Numbered from the stretch's first letter, positions 17,576-29,100 are shown. The stretch is DNA of 64,000 nt from Candidatus Aegiribacteria sp. (GCA_030594645.1 JAUVEU010000007.1:1-64000), one strand, 5' to 3'. The notes: a model not told the origin generated them from the sequence alone. Made by a program: numbers and translations.

Positions 17576-19345
17576 TCAGGCGGTCTGTTCCTTCTCGATC
17601 AAACCGTTGATCTGTAAAGTTACATGTTCTTTGATTGCAGAAATGTCGGAGATACTATCCTCATGGATATACCTCATTCTGGTGATTTCCTCTTTCAGAG
17701 GCAGGTTGAACAGTTCTCTTGGAGATACGCCGGCAAGCAGCGCCTTTTCCATTTCACTGTGACAATGCATTATCACTTCCATCATGGTCTTCTGTTTCGT
17801 GATGGATGTATAGGTATCTATTTCATGGAAAGCGTTCTGATGAAGGAAATCCTCCCTCAGAGATCTTGCCGTGTATAGAATCAGCTGGTCCTCGGGGGAA
17901 AGAGATTCGGCTCCGACCAGGCGGGCTATTTCCTGAAGATTCGCCTCCCGTTGAAGCAGGGCCATGGCTTGCTTCATCATCAGGACCCATTCATCCCCAA
18001 GCTCTCTATTGCAGTACTCTTTCAGGTTCTCGGTATAGAGAGAGTAACTGTCAAGCCATCCTATAGCGGGGAAGTGTCTTGCATACGCAAGTTTTGCCTC
18101 GAGGCTCCAGAATACTTTTACAACTCTGAGTGTTGCCTGTACAACCGGATCCGAAAGGTCTCCACCGGCAGGGCTGACAGCACCGACAACTGTAAGGGCT
18201 CCGTTTCTGTCCCCTCCTATGCATCTCACATTCCCGGCCCGTTCGTAGAACTCCGCTATCCGCGTCCCCAGATATGCGGGGTATCCCTCTTCTCCCGGCA
18301 TTTCTTCGAGTCTTCCGGACATCTCTCTCATCGCTTCTGCCCACCTGCTTGTCGAATCAGCCATAAGAGCAACTGAATAACCCATATCCCGGAAATACTC
18401 ACCGATGGTTATACCGGTGTATACACTTGCCTCCCGCGCGGCAACAGGCATATTGCTTGTATTCGCCACAAGTACTGTTCTGAGAATCAGTGGTTTACCG
18501 CTCTTGGGATCTTCCAGTTCCGGGAATTCCTGAAGAACGTCTGTCATTTCGTTTCCCCGCTCGCCGCACCCGACGTAAACAACTATTTCCGCGTCAGCCC
18601 ACTTGGCGAGCTGGTGCTGGATAACTGTTTTTCCACTGCCGAACGGGCCTGGAACACAGGCAGTTCCGCCTTTTCCAAGCGGGAAGAAAGCATCAATGAC
18701 TCTCTGGCCTGTTATAAGAGGTTCCGCGGGAGCTCTTTTCTCAGCTACAGGACGGGGTTTTCGAACAGGCCAGTTATGGTACATGCAAAGTTCCCTTATT
18801 CCCCCGGAGGGTTCTTTAACCCTTGCTATGATAGTATCGATATTGTACTTACCTTCATCTATCATCCAGGTTATTTCCCCTTCCACGCCGGGGGGAACCA
18901 TAACTTTGTGTACAATTACTTCGGTTTCCGGAACTTCTCCCAGTATCTCACCACCGGAGACCTGCATGCCTGTATTCGCAGCAGGCTTGAAATCCCATTC
19001 CTTCTTGTGATCCAGGCCTCTAATGCTGATACCCCTTGTGATCCAGTCTCCCGCTTCTTCGCGTATCTTGTCCAGTGAGCGCTGGATCCCATCGTATATC
19101 GCTGTAAGAAGACCCGGGCCGAGTTCAACCGAAAGGGGCTCTCCTGTAGCTACAACAGGATCTCCCGGTTTAAGTCCCCCTGTTTCCTCATACACCTGAA
19201 TAGATGCCCTGTCGCCCTTCAGTTCGATGATCTCGCCTATCAAGGCGTAATCTGATACATAGACCAGATCGAACATCCTGGCGTCTTTCATACCGTCCGC
19301 GACAACCAGCGGACCTGCTATTTTATCGATTCTTCCCTTTATCAT
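17576..19345 (-). CDS. ntpA: V-type ATPase catalytic subunit A
   Basis: 589 residues. The Walker A motif G-P-F-G-S-G-K-T (near residue 235) marks the catalytic ATP site; the non-homologous insertion typical of A subunits lies before it (P-G-V-E-G-E region). [11 protein letters not shown] follows as the conserved arginine/glutamate region. Sixth-to-seventh position in the ntpFIKECGABD order. Hydrolyses or makes ATP in the cytoplasm. Confidence 0.96.
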   Translation of the reverse strand: MIKGRIDKIAGPLVVADGMKDARMFDLVYVSDYALIGEIIELKGDRASIQVYEETGGLKPGDPVVATGEPLSVELGPGLLTAIYDGIQRSLDKIREEAGDWITRGISIRGLDHKKEWDFKPAANTGMQVSGGEILGEVPETEVIVHKVMVPPGVEGEITWMIDEGKYNIDTIIARVKEPSGGIRELCMYHNWPVRKPRPVAEKRAPAEPLITGQRVIDAFFPLGKGGTACVPGPFGSGKTVIQHQLAKWADAEIVVYVGCGERGNEMTDVLQEFPELEDPKSGKPLILRTVLVANTSNMPVAAREASVYTGITIGEYFRDMGYSVALMADSTSRWAEAMREMSGRLEEMPGEEGYPAYLGTRIAEFYERAGNVRCIGGDRNGALTVVGAVSPAGGDLSDPVVQATLRVVKVFWSLEAKLAYARHFPAIGWLDSYSLYTENLKEYCNRELGDEWVLMMKQAMALLQREANLQEIARLVGAESLSPEDQLILYTARSLREDFLHQNAFHEIDTYTSITKQKTMMEVIMHCHSEMEKALLAGVSPRELFNLPLKEEITRMRYIHEDSISDISAIKEHVTLQINGLIEKEQTA

Positions 19346-19381
19346 CCATCGCCTCCGGCTGGTTCTACCCGGTCCCTGAGC

Positions 19382-19711
19382 TTACTTCTGTTCATCCGAC
19401 ATCAAATCCACTCCAACAGCCCTGATTATGAGTTCTCTTATAGTATCCTCGCCGCGTTTCATCGTTCCGGTTATACCCGGAAGAACCACGACAGCCGGAA
19501 TGGCCATATGTACAACTTCTTCAATCTGCTCCTGCAGACAATCCATCATTTTCTCGGTAATCATGATAACTGATGTTTTCTGCTTTACTAATTTTTCAAA
19601 TTGTTTCCTTGCATCATCAGTGTTCTCCGGGACTATCGTTTCCACCCCAAGAGCCCTGAAGCCAAGAACGCTGTCAGCGTCTCCAATAAATGCTATCTCG
19701 CCATGCGACAT
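19382..19711 (-). CDS. ntpG: V-type ATPase subunit F (NtpG in Enterococcus naming)
   Basis: 109 residues. G-D-A-D-S-V-L-G-F near the start and E-K-M near residue 58 are the family pattern; the small Rossmann-like protein binds the central stalk next to subunit D. It is placed between C and A, as in Enterococcus. Confidence 0.88.
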   Translation of the reverse strand: MSHGEIAFIGDADSVLGFRALGVETIVPENTDDARKQFEKLVKQKTSVIMITEKMMDCLQEQIEEVVHMAIPAVVVLPGITGTMKRGEDTIRELIIRAVGVDLMSDEQK

Positions 19712-19720
19712 ACTGTGCTC

Positions 19721-20695
19721 CTATCCCCTGGGCAGGCGTTCCTGAAGCCTGCCCGAATCAACCCCGGCGGTTTTCGCTGCGACCAGAAGCTTGAGATGTT
19801 TGATTTCCATCTCCCTTCTAATAACAAACGCTGCCAGCGGGGATGGGCCGAAAACAGGAAAAGCCCCTTTTTCAAGAAGCTCCAGAAGCTGTCTGTCGCA
19901 CTCTTTTTCGAAAGCGAAGAAAGATCCGGAATCAAGGGCTTCTGCAAAAGCCCTGGCAGGTTCTTCAAAACCGGGAGTCTCCGCAATGAGCATGGGAAGT
20001 GTCTTCCTCTGATATGCCCCGGTAATTTCCTCTATGGAATGGAATCCGCCTTTAAGCAGCAGTTCCTGAACTTCCTGCTTTGAAGACCCCGCGGATGCGC
20101 ACCGGCCGGCGGTAAGGAAATTCTTCTGCTCAAGTCCGGTCATTACGAAATCTCTGAATCCGGAGCTTACGCGGGGAAGTTCTTCAAATTCAACTTCTGC
20201 CGCAAGACTATCCATAGAACGATCCAGAGCAGGGCCACTGATCCCCTCCGTTTCAAGAAGCTCCTCCAGGGTCTCTCTGAACAGTACCGGCAGTTCTTCT
20301 CTTGCTTCGGCGGTATGTACCGCTTTTTCAAGTATTTCCACAGGTATAAGTCCCGGTCGCTCAATTTCTATTTCCCCGGGAGATCTCTTACCGGAAAGAA
20401 GGTTCTTCCAGATATATCTTGCATTTCTGACATCTCTTCTGTGAAGAAGCCCTCTGATCAGCCTGTCGTCTTCCGAAAGCTCTATAAGTTCTTCCTCTGT
20501 AACCTCCATTGCATTGATGAAGCAGCCCTCAAGACTATGATGCTGCATGAAACCTCCATACCAGGTGTCTCCCAGAAATCGAAGAACTTCTTCTTCATTC
20601 TGTGCGGACATGAGCATCTGCCACATCCGTTCATCCAGCAATGTATTTTCCTTGCCGCTTATTCTTCCATTTGCATATATGAAGCTATCCGGCAT
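19721..20695 (-). CDS. ntpC: V-type ATPase subunit C
   Basis: 324 residues, all-helical, in the size range of the funnel-shaped subunit C/d that joins the central stalk to the membrane ring. Y-A-N-G-R-I lies at the start and an E-x-E-I-K-H-L-K-L-L near the C-terminus is typical. The identification rests on position (E-C-F-A) and helical pattern as much as on motifs. Confidence 0.82.
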   Translation of the reverse strand: MPDSFIYANGRISGKENTLLDERMWQMLMSAQNEEEVLRFLGDTWYGGFMQHHSLEGCFINAMEVTEEELIELSEDDRLIRGLLHRRDVRNARYIWKNLLSGKRSPGEIEIERPGLIPVEILEKAVHTAEAREELPVLFRETLEELLETEGISGPALDRSMDSLAAEVEFEELPRVSSGFRDFVMTGLEQKNFLTAGRCASAGSSKQEVQELLLKGGFHSIEEITGAYQRKTLPMLIAETPGFEEPARAFAEALDSGSFFAFEKECDRQLLELLEKGAFPVFGPSPLAAFVIRREMEIKHLKLLVAAKTAGVDSGRLQERLPRG

Positions 20696-20698
20696 TTT

Positions 20699-21286
20699 TC
20701 AATCCATCTCCAGAGGTATGAACTGCGAAAGCTCCATTACAAGCTTTTCGTGAATCAGTTCCGCTATCATCGTGAAAGTACCATTCTGGCTTATCCTGCC
20801 GGCACTTAATATGATCCCGCCTGTTTCCTTATGCCTGCTCTCCGAAAGAAAGAATTTTCTTGAAGCTGTGGAGTGTTTCTCCAGAAACTTCGCTGTTATG
20901 CGTGATTCGTCCGTAGAAGAAATCAGAACTTCAACTTCTCCTTCAATATCACAGTTGTCAAGAAGAGATGCTGTCATTTCAAGGTATTTTTTATCGCTTT
21001 CGGAGGAAAGATTCTCAACAGCCTTCCGGATTGCTTCATCCATAAGAGTTCTCCGGGCATTCATCAGTTGTCTGACAGATTCCCTTTGAACGTGGTATTC
21101 TTTTCGCTTCTGCATATCCAGAACTTTTGTTTTGATTCTGTCCAGATCCTTTTTGCGACTTTCTTTCATCTCTCCGGTCAGTTTTTCCTTTCCTTTTTCC
21201 TTTTCTCTTTCCGCTTCCCCGCGGATGATCGCGGCTTCTTTATTCGCGTCCGCCTCTATTCTTGAAAGGATTGCTTCGAGAGACAT
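20699..21286 (-). CDS. ntpE: V-type ATPase subunit E
   Basis: 195 residues. A charged N-terminal half (A-N-K-E-A-A-I-I-R-G-E-A-E-R-E-K) forms the coiled coil of the peripheral stalk, followed by the globular C-terminal domain. It pairs with the G/H-type subunit encoded at 23821. The stop lies 3 bases before ntpC. Confidence 0.85.
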   Translation of the reverse strand: MSLEAILSRIEADANKEAAIIRGEAEREKEKGKEKLTGEMKESRKKDLDRIKTKVLDMQKRKEYHVQRESVRQLMNARRTLMDEAIRKAVENLSSESDKKYLEMTASLLDNCDIEGEVEVLISSTDESRITAKFLEKHSTASRKFFLSESRHKETGGIILSAGRISQNGTFTMIAELIHEKLVMELSQFIPLEMD

Positions 21287-21293
21287 TTTCTGA

Positions 21294-21743
<450 letters not shown>

Positions 21744-21784
21744 TCAATATCTCCTTTCTCTTTTAACGGAAAGAGTTTTATTTA

Positions 21785-23821
21785 CTATTTTTCTCTATCA
21801 ATATGCACAAACTTCGGTTCATATCTCAGCGGTTTGAAAGGAACCCCCGTTCCATCGTAGAACTTCCCGAAGAATTCTACAAATTGCAGTCTTGCTGTAT
21901 GGATAAAACCGCTCAGAGCTGCCATTGCTATATTGAATAAGTGCCCGGCGACAACAACCACTATGGCCAGAATTACACCAACTACAGGTATTCCAAGTTC
22001 GCTGATCAGCATTCCTGCCATCTGATTTATCACCTGAGCAATTATCGCGCTCGAAAGGGCAAGGGCAAACAGTCTTGAATACGATAGAACGTCTCCGAGA
22101 AGATTGACTATACCGTACAAGGCGTAAGCTCCCGTTCCGATCTTTCCGAATCCCTTTGCTTCCCTTCCTCCCATTATGAATATGAGCACAGCACCTGCGG
22201 CAAGCATGGTTGTAAATACTTTATCAAGCGGTCCGTTAACGTTATATAGAGATCCGTTGAGCAGATAATGATTGAACAGCCATGGAAAAAGACCTGCCGT
22301 TGCAAGCAGCCATCCGGATTGATCTACTACGGCTGCGAATTTTTCTCCTGCTCTCCATCGTTTCCTGAGATTTACAATTATGCCTGCCGTAAGCTGGACC
22401 AGCCCAAGAGCAAGTGTTAAGTAGAGAAACTGCTTCGATACTCCGAAACCTTCCTGCCCCTGCTCACCAACCTGATATCCGGGCACGAGCTTATTAAGCA
22501 TCAGTGCCGGAGCCTGAAGAATACCTGGAAGATTATCAAAAGGAATTCCGAACCAGCCTCCGAGGAAAATTCCAACCAGAATACTCGCTAATCCCCCCTG
22601 GAACAAAAGCTGGAACAGTCTTGGATTTCCGTATCTTCTACGGACCAGATACCAGCCTAATGCAGATCCAAGAGCAAGAGCAATTCCGTATCCTGCGTCA
22701 CCGATACAGATGCCAAAGAAAAGGGCATAAAAGGGTGCTATCAGGGGCGTAGGATCGGGATCCCCTCTTGTGGGCTGACCGTACATGTCCGTAAGCAATG
22801 TATATGGTGAAGCCACAACGTTTTCAGTTATTGGGGAGGGGGGCGTTTCGTCTTCTTCAGGTTCGATTTCCTCAACAGCTGTTTCTCCAAGCTGCGCAAG
22901 ACTTTCTCTTAAACTGTCAAGATCAGCTGTGCGTATCCATGCTCTGAACATGAACACATGAGTACTGACGCATGCTGTTCTTGTGGCATTCAGTCTTTCA
23001 AGAAGCAGTCCGGCAGCATCAAGAAGAATTCGAAATCGAGTAACGAACGCAGACAATTTTACCGCTTCTTCATGAAGCGATCTCATTTTACAGTCAACAA
23101 GTTCCAGTTCCCTGCAGACCTCTTCCAGGTTGTCCTTCACCATTCCATGTCTGGATCCGAAGTCCTGTTGAGAGAATCCCGCCTCTGCCAGAGACTGCAG
23201 GATTTCTCCTGATACAGATTCGTGAAAGATCGCAAGGACCCGCTCTATTTTTTTCTTCTTCTGAATAACTTCAAGATGAAAAAGAGGTTTATCCTTTTTC
23301 CATTCGTGAGAATGCAATCGCTGAATTGCGTCTTTTTCGAGTATGCCTGCCGCAAGCAGATAAGATCCTGTTTTTCGAAGATCCTCAAATGAAACAGGTA
23401 ACTCTTCCCATTCTAAAAGGAAACTTCTCTCCTGTTCAAGTTCTTTTTCCGCGCCTTCAAGTTTGGCTTTCCGGATCGCTACGAACCATGCTTTGCGTGC
23501 TTTCTCCAGAAGATTTGCATCTTCAAACAATGCCATGAGTTCGTTTTCGGAGAGAGAGGCCGGGGGTGAAGGCTTTTGTTTCATCTCTCCGATTGTTTCT
23601 TCTTCGAGAAATTGAATTGCCTTTTCGAGGCTTGATATCTTTTCGGAGAGGTCATCTGTATTCAATGAAGCGGGCTTGAGGAACATCATTTCCTCTGTCC
23701 TGTCGATTTCAGACATATCTATCAAATGGACTTTCCCTGAGGATTCTATTTTCTCAAGAACCTTCTCGCGGATTTGAGCATGACACAGAATCTCTATCTT
23801 CGATATCGCATCAAGGCTCAT
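21785..23821 (-). CDS. ntpI: V-type ATPase subunit I (membrane stator)
   Basis: 678 residues. The soluble helical N-terminal half (to about residue 330) is followed by about eight membrane helices. In the membrane half, G-D-A-G-Y-G-I and F-I-H-T-A-R-L-Q-F-V-E-F-F-G-K-F-Y are family hallmarks, the latter carrying the arginine needed for ion translocation. It holds the rotor ring and forms the ion half-channels. Its ATG overlaps the stop of the stalk subunit gene. Confidence 0.93.
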   Translation of the reverse strand: MSLDAISKIEILCHAQIREKVLEKIESSGKVHLIDMSEIDRTEEMMFLKPASLNTDDLSEKISSLEKAIQFLEEETIGEMKQKPSPPASLSENELMALFEDANLLEKARKAWFVAIRKAKLEGAEKELEQERSFLLEWEELPVSFEDLRKTGSYLLAAGILEKDAIQRLHSHEWKKDKPLFHLEVIQKKKKIERVLAIFHESVSGEILQSLAEAGFSQQDFGSRHGMVKDNLEEVCRELELVDCKMRSLHEEAVKLSAFVTRFRILLDAAGLLLERLNATRTACVSTHVFMFRAWIRTADLDSLRESLAQLGETAVEEIEPEEDETPPSPITENVVASPYTLLTDMYGQPTRGDPDPTPLIAPFYALFFGICIGDAGYGIALALGSALGWYLVRRRYGNPRLFQLLFQGGLASILVGIFLGGWFGIPFDNLPGILQAPALMLNKLVPGYQVGEQGQEGFGVSKQFLYLTLALGLVQLTAGIIVNLRKRWRAGEKFAAVVDQSGWLLATAGLFPWLFNHYLLNGSLYNVNGPLDKVFTTMLAAGAVLIFIMGGREAKGFGKIGTGAYALYGIVNLLGDVLSYSRLFALALSSAIIAQVINQMAGMLISELGIPVVGVILAIVVVVAGHLFNIAMAALSGFIHTARLQFVEFFGKFYDGTGVPFKPLRYEPKFVHIDREK

Positions 23822-24141
23822 CAGTCCTCTTTCCCGCCTCTGAGTATGTGTTCACGAAGACTCCTGGTTGCGGCTTTCTCAAGATTCACTTTATGCTCCG
23901 CCAGTAATTTGAGCTTACTTTCCGTTTTTTCCTCGAGTTTTCCTTTCAGCTGAATTACAACCTTCTCAGCGGCCGCTTCAGCTTCGGACGCAGTTTTTCT
24001 GAGATAATCATCTTCTTTCCGCTTCATTTCCTCAATCATCTCCGGAATACTCTGTGTTATCCGACGGGCATCTTTTTTCGCGTTTTCCAGTACCTGCCTG
24101 GCCTGATCCTCTCCTTCATGGAGAGTATCGAGTTTCGCCAT
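23821..24141 (-). CDS. ntpF: V-type ATPase peripheral-stalk subunit (G/H type, NtpF)
   Basis: 106 residues, almost entirely charged coiled coil (E-G-E-D-Q-A-R-Q-V-L-E-N-A-K-K-D-A), the size and look of the AhaH/NtpF subunit that dimerises with E. First gene of the operon. The ATG at 24141 has AAGGGTGG 8 bases upstream; a GTG at 24153 would lie inside that site. Confidence 0.85.
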   Translation of the reverse strand: MAKLDTLHEGEDQARQVLENAKKDARRITQSIPEMIEEMKRKEDDYLRKTASEAEAAAEKVVIQLKGKLEEKTESKLKLLAEHKVNLEKAATRSLREHILRGGKED

Positions 24142-24307
24142 TATTAGTACCACCCTTTCGATTAATCAACTTGGGAACACCGGTCTTCCAGACATTGAAA
24201 CAACCGGGAACAGCGCTATACCTCCATGACAGTATCTGTTGTGGATATTACTTATGAAACTACTTTAAGTGATTGTATATACTTATGAGTACCATGTAGT
24301 TAGATAG

Positions 24308-24345
24308 TTTTCCACAGTTTGGCAATCTTTTCCACATTTTCCACA
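24308..24345. repeat. Three direct TTTTCCACA boxes before the V-ATPase operon
   Basis: TTTTCCACA occurs at 24308-24316, 24328-24336 and 24337-24345, ending exactly at the bactofilin stop. Each differs by one base from the DnaA-box consensus TTATCCACA. They lie about 170-200 bases upstream of the V-ATPase operon start. They could bind DnaA or another regulator; apart from these, 24142-24345 shows only an AT-rich leader. Confidence 0.45.
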
Positions 24346-24702
24346 TTAGGACTCTGACTCGTTGCCACGGCTCATTTTGCAACTGCCTTCAAAGAAGACC
24401 CCATCTTCAATAACAAGAGAGCGGGTAAATATGTCTCCCTCAAGTCTGGATCCGCTTTGAAGCTCAAGCTGTTGTTCAGCTCTGACCGTTCCCCGTATTG
24501 TTCCTCCGACAATTGCCTGACTCACCGAAACATCACCTGAAATCATTCCTTCCCTGCCAACGGTCAGGGTACCGGATACCGTGACTTCTCCTTCCACGGC
24601 ACCATCTATTCTCAGACCTCCGTCTACTTTCAATGAACCTTTACAAATACTGCCAGGTCCAAGAATGGAATCCATGGTGGAGGAGTATTCCTTTTTATGC
24701 AT
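24346..24702 (-). CDS. Bactofilin
   Basis: 118 residues. Short N-terminal tail, then the right-handed beta-helix core with repeating G-x-V-x-G-x-L and G-x-I-x-G patterns (G-S-L-K-V-D-G-G-L-R-I-D-G, V-S-G-T-L-T-V-G). Bactofilins polymerise without nucleotide and organise cell-wall enzymes and shape. It follows by 31 bases a gene for a membrane coiled-coil protein that looks like the front of an M23-type peptidase, the usual bactofilin partner. Confidence 0.92.
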   Translation of the reverse strand: MHKKEYSSTMDSILGPGSICKGSLKVDGGLRIDGAVEGEVTVSGTLTVGREGMISGDVSVSQAIVGGTIRGTVRAEQQLELQSGSRLEGDIFTRSLVIEDGVFFEGSCKMSRGNESES

Positions 24703-24733
24703 GATTCCTTTTCCTCTTTTCTCTATTACGTTA

Positions 24734-25081
24734 TTACTCTTGAGAATCTACTTGCGGCGAAATAGTACTTGCTATGTTTTCGATTCGCTGTCTTTCTATT
24801 CCCAACTGCTCCAGGGTCATTTCTATATTCAAAAGGCGCACTTCTATATTTCTCCGTATTGCAAGAGAGTCCTGAAGCCTGGAGATTTCTTCTCTGAGTC
24901 TTTCCGTCTCTCCGCCTTCTATGAACCCAAAAGCAACAATGGCTGCCGCGGCAGATACCATAAGCACAAACAGAGCCAGTATCACCCTTGTCAGGTGAAG
25001 CTTCCACCCGCTTACATTAAACTGGTGATGTGTTTTACCCGAATTAGAAATAAAAGTCGCTGTAAAACCCTTCTCAGTCAT
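24734..25081 (-). CDS. Single-pass membrane coiled-coil protein, like the N-terminus of an M23 peptidase
   Basis: 115 residues: a basic cytoplasmic head (with S-G-W-K), one membrane helix (about residues 32-52), then a periplasmic coiled coil (L-R-E-E-I-S-R-L-Q-D-S-L). This matches the front third of peptidoglycan LytM/M23 endopeptidases often encoded beside bactofilins, but no catalytic domain follows before the stop. Either it is a stand-alone adaptor or a gene whose peptidase domain was lost. Confidence 0.65.
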   Translation of the reverse strand: MTEKGFTATFISNSGKTHHQFNVSGWKLHLTRVILALFVLMVSAAAAIVAFGFIEGGETERLREEISRLQDSLAIRRNIEVRLLNIEMTLEQLGIERQRIENIASTISPQVDSQE

Positions 25082-25159
25082 ACAAAACCCGTCCGTTCCG
25101 CTGCCGCATGCGCTAAACTAAGCCTGTGGGTTCTTGTTTGTCAATAAAGTCCGTTATCG

Positions 25160-26161
25160 TCAAAGCTCTTTTAGCAGTTCGCTGATTTCCTGCCTGTTCA
25201 TCTTCATGCCAATACATGCCATAAGCAGCAATCTCAGCTTGTGCCCCTGCATATCTCCCGCAAAGATTGCTCCTTTCTGCTCCAGGTCTATTCCACCTCC
25301 GGAGTAATCATAAACACCAAGCACTCTTCCAACGTAGCATCTGCTCGATACACAGACAACTGTACCTTTGCTTACCGCATATTCAACGGCGGAAGCAACA
25401 TCTACCGGAACGTTACCCCGTCCGAAAGCCTCTATTACCAGTCCCCTGTCTTCACAGTCCGCACTGAATCTGATCTCTCTTGCTCCAAAGCCTGATGCAA
25501 TCTTCACCAGTCCTATACTTCCGTTCATTACAAGCTCTCCGGGCGGCAGATGAAGTCTCCATAAAGGCATTCTCTGTAGAAGAATCCTATCCTGGTCAAC
25601 AAAACCTAGAGGTCCATAACCTGGTGAAGCAAAACTGCTTACATTACTCGTATACGTCTTGGTAACTCTTCCCGCTGCATGAATCTCATCGCCCAGAACT
25701 ACTGTAACTCCCAACTTATGAACTTCAGGGTTTGCAGCAACGAGCAAAGCTCCTCTCAGGTTTCTTGGCCCATCAACTCCCATCTCTGTATTACTTCGCA
25801 TTGCCGCCGTAAAGACAACTGGTATCTTCTGCTTAATGTAAATATCAGCAAGAAAAGCACTTTCTTCCAGCGTATCTGTTCCGTGAGTAACGACAATCCC
25901 ATCGTACTTTCCGGAGGCCGCTAGTTCTTCAAGCCTGAGACAGAGTTCTCTCATAATATCAGGCGTCATATGCGGGCTTGGAATACTGCTGAATTTAACC
26001 TGTGTAACTCTGATACTGGCAGGGATAACATCTCCATCAAGCAGATTGCTGTTAATGTTGTCGTCAATCACCAGCCCTCTGCTTCCGGCAGTCATCTCGA
26101 TTGTCCCGCCGGTAGAAACCAGAGCGATTTCTCTGACGGTGGATTCGATCTGATCAGACAT
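25160..26161 (-). CDS. L-asparaginase, type I-like
   Basis: 333 residues. The two catalytic threonines are in T-G-G-T-I (near residue 17) and H-G-T-D-T (near residue 92), with the paired lysine region following. No signal peptide, so cytoplasmic, hydrolysing asparagine to aspartate and ammonia. A GatD role in tRNA amidation is less likely because the extra N-terminal GatD domain is absent. The ATG overlaps the end of the large unknown gene by 8 bases. Confidence 0.88.
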   Translation of the reverse strand: MSDQIESTVREIALVSTGGTIEMTAGSRGLVIDDNINSNLLDGDVIPASIRVTQVKFSSIPSPHMTPDIMRELCLRLEELAASGKYDGIVVTHGTDTLEESAFLADIYIKQKIPVVFTAAMRSNTEMGVDGPRNLRGALLVAANPEVHKLGVTVVLGDEIHAAGRVTKTYTSNVSSFASPGYGPLGFVDQDRILLQRMPLWRLHLPPGELVMNGSIGLVKIASGFGAREIRFSADCEDRGLVIEAFGRGNVPVDVASAVEYAVSKGTVVCVSSRCYVGRVLGVYDYSGGGIDLEQKGAIFAGDMQGHKLRLLLMACIGMKMNRQEISELLKEL

Positions 26162-29100
26162 ACTTTATGCCATTATTACTCGCTTTGGATTTAGCCCCGA
26201 GATGATGAAGCAGACGTTCTTTGAGTCTGTCCGGTCGATCCGCGAGTGATCTTATGTAAAGCCTTGCTTTACCGTCACCCCAGAGATCATCTATAAGCTG
26301 TATCAGTTCGCTGTCACGGCTGACTGCTTCAAGAAGAGGATGATGCGCTTCAACAAGAGCCAGAAGATCTCCCCTTGTCGAATCCTGTGTCCATCTGATC
26401 AGTATGGCTACGGTGTTAGCGTTATCTCTGTATTTACGTCTCATGCCAAGACTTATTGCTCCAGCCTCAGGAGCGGTTACAGCTCCTGTTCTGGCTCCTA
26501 TCTCGAGGAAGAACTGAGTTATTGTTTCAACTGCGTCTCTTGCTGTTTCGACGGCCGAAGATGGTCTGACAGATTCCGAATTGAATATCCAGATATGTTG
26601 AAGAACCGATCTGGCAGATTGTATCTCCGAATTCTTGCGCTTCATTATTAAACTTTCAACGGATGCGAATATTCTTGCGTACTTCTTTGTGAAGAGAATT
26701 TGTTCTCTTGATGTTTTTTCTCTGGTAATTCTGTCAAAAAGCATGTTCGTTATCTTTTTCTGAGGTACAAATCCATTTACAGACTCAGCTGTTTTTTTCG
26801 TTGCTTTTCTGCGCCACATCAGTCTGTAAATATTTTTTTCCAGGTTTCTCTCTACCATCTGAACGGTCAGTCGTTTTCCTCTTTCAGTTTTCGAAAGGGA
26901 TTTTTCCAATGCCGTAAAAATGATTGACGGTCTGAAAACCTCATCTGTGCCGAGATACCCTATAATCTCTACAAAATCATCCATCATCTGTTCGATCTTC
27001 GAGAGACTTTCATTGCTCGTATAGAGCAGAATAATATCAATAAGTACGTTCTCCAGAGGGGAGAAGGCTTTGCTCCTCCAGAACCTGCATGGATTCTCTC
27101 CCGGAGGACAATCGCGAGAAAGGAAAAACTGCTCCACTTTTTCAGGAATCTTATCCTTCTTTCCAACAGGTTCTCTTCCTTCCATTGATCTGAAAAGATC
27201 TATCAACTCGGAATCCCCCGCAGCTTTCAGCAGTTCTGTAACTTCTTTTCTATCCGGAGACACAGAGACTTTCAGAATAAGTCCCTTACACCCGTTTTCT
27301 ATAAATCCTTCAACCAGTTTTCTTCCTTCTCTTACTACTATTTTCCTGTGAAGTATCTGCTGGGTTACCACTTTCAGAGAACCAACCGTATCTCTGAGTA
27401 TTTCCGACGAGCTGTCTCGGATAGCCCGCCAGATATTCATCATCTGTGCCCCCTCGATATCACTCTGTACTTCCTTGAGATCAGAACCGTTATCGAGTTT
27501 CCGAGCATATTCATCGATGAGTTTTTTCTCCAGTCTGTTCGACATCCAGGAAAGGAAAGTAGCTCCCGCAAGCTCCCCATGCATCGAGCCAACAGCAAGT
27601 TCAGTAATATCACGAAGATAAGAAATAACCTCTTCAGACCTGCCTGTAAGTATTTCTACAGAGAAAGGAATAGTCTCACCAAAAAACACTGAAGCGGTTT
27701 TCAGCTGCCAAAGAGCAACATTGCTGTCTTCCGTTTCCTTTGCAGGAATCATTCTTGTCAGCAATTCTCTCATCAGGTTACCGCTTGTCAGATATTCCGA
27801 AATTTCCGGATACTCAACCAGTGTTTTAACGAAAGCCGTTAATCCCCTTGAGAGAAATCTGCTGAATATTCTGTGTCCTGATTTTTCCAGCCAGACTGCC
27901 TGCTGAGAAAGAGTTTCACAAAGCGTACGGGCACAGTATATAAGATCATTAGCACTTTTCTCTTCTATTCCCGGTATCCGCAGAAGCCGATTCATCGAGA
28001 CTTTAAGCGCTTTGCTTCTGTCTTCCGCCCTGAAGAGTCTGCCAAGAAGTGTTGTTTCTTCATTTCTAAGCTGTTCCAGGCTCATTTCTTTATTGTATGT
28101 GGCAACGGCAGATGTAATCAACTCGCCGAATATTAGTTCCTCTGCTCCAATCTCCTGAAAAAGAGGAGCTATTACTTTATCCAGAAAGCGGCTTCGCATA
28201 GATCGATTTGAAATTCTCCCCATTGCTTCAACAACTTTCGTGCAGGAATCAACGGTTCCATTGGCAAGAGGAGAAAGCCAGTGTGTTTGTTCTCCTTCGA
28301 GAAGTCTGCTGCGATAGTTATCGTCCAGCAGATCAAGTATCAGGACGAATATCTCGCTCTTGATAACATGCTCATGCTTCAATGCTTCATTAGTTGATCG
28401 AAGCAGGAGTATTAACGCAGGGAGAAGCTTATCGAAACTGATTTCGGTTTCAGCTATTAACTTTTCAAGTGATTCCAGCGATATGGATGGATCGTCCTGG
28501 CTCAGCACTGCATCCATAACTCGGCCAACAGAATTAGTAATTCGTCTGATCTCAGGCGATTTTTCCTTGTCCTCAAGTATTGAAAGGGCAATCGGGATGA
28601 ATCGTAGATAGTGTTCTGTCTTCAGTTTATCATAAAAAGGCGTTTCCCGGCATTCAGCCGACATCCTGGCAATTTCAATAATAAGACCGGTGTTTTCGTT
28701 TTTCTCGCAAAGGGAATATACCTCCTCAAAGATCTTTCTCTCTGCTTTCCCTCTACTCCTGAACAGCATTATCTCGGCAATTGCCCGTCCGTATTCAAAA
28801 GGAGAGCTGTCTCCTACCGGAATGGCCATGATGCCCAGGCACATGTCTCTTTCAGATCGTCTTGCAAGTGTTCTGATCGCTTCCTCTGAAAGAAGTTCAA
28901 GTATTTCTGAAAGTACGTCTTCTTCAAGCTGGCCGACAATTTTTTCTATCTCACCTGGAATTGAATCTTCCTGCAGATTCAGAAGCTGATCTGTGTCCTC
29001 CAGGCGTCCAAGAAATCCTGAAAGGATTCTTATTGCTTCCATCTGTACAGAAAATCCCCTCAGCTTTCTCAGAAGAGATTCTCCATTTCTACCAACAGCT

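Noticed and set aside
25160-26161. Asparaginase as GatD of a tRNA amidotransferase
   Set aside because: The N-terminal GatD-specific domain is missing and no gatE is nearby.
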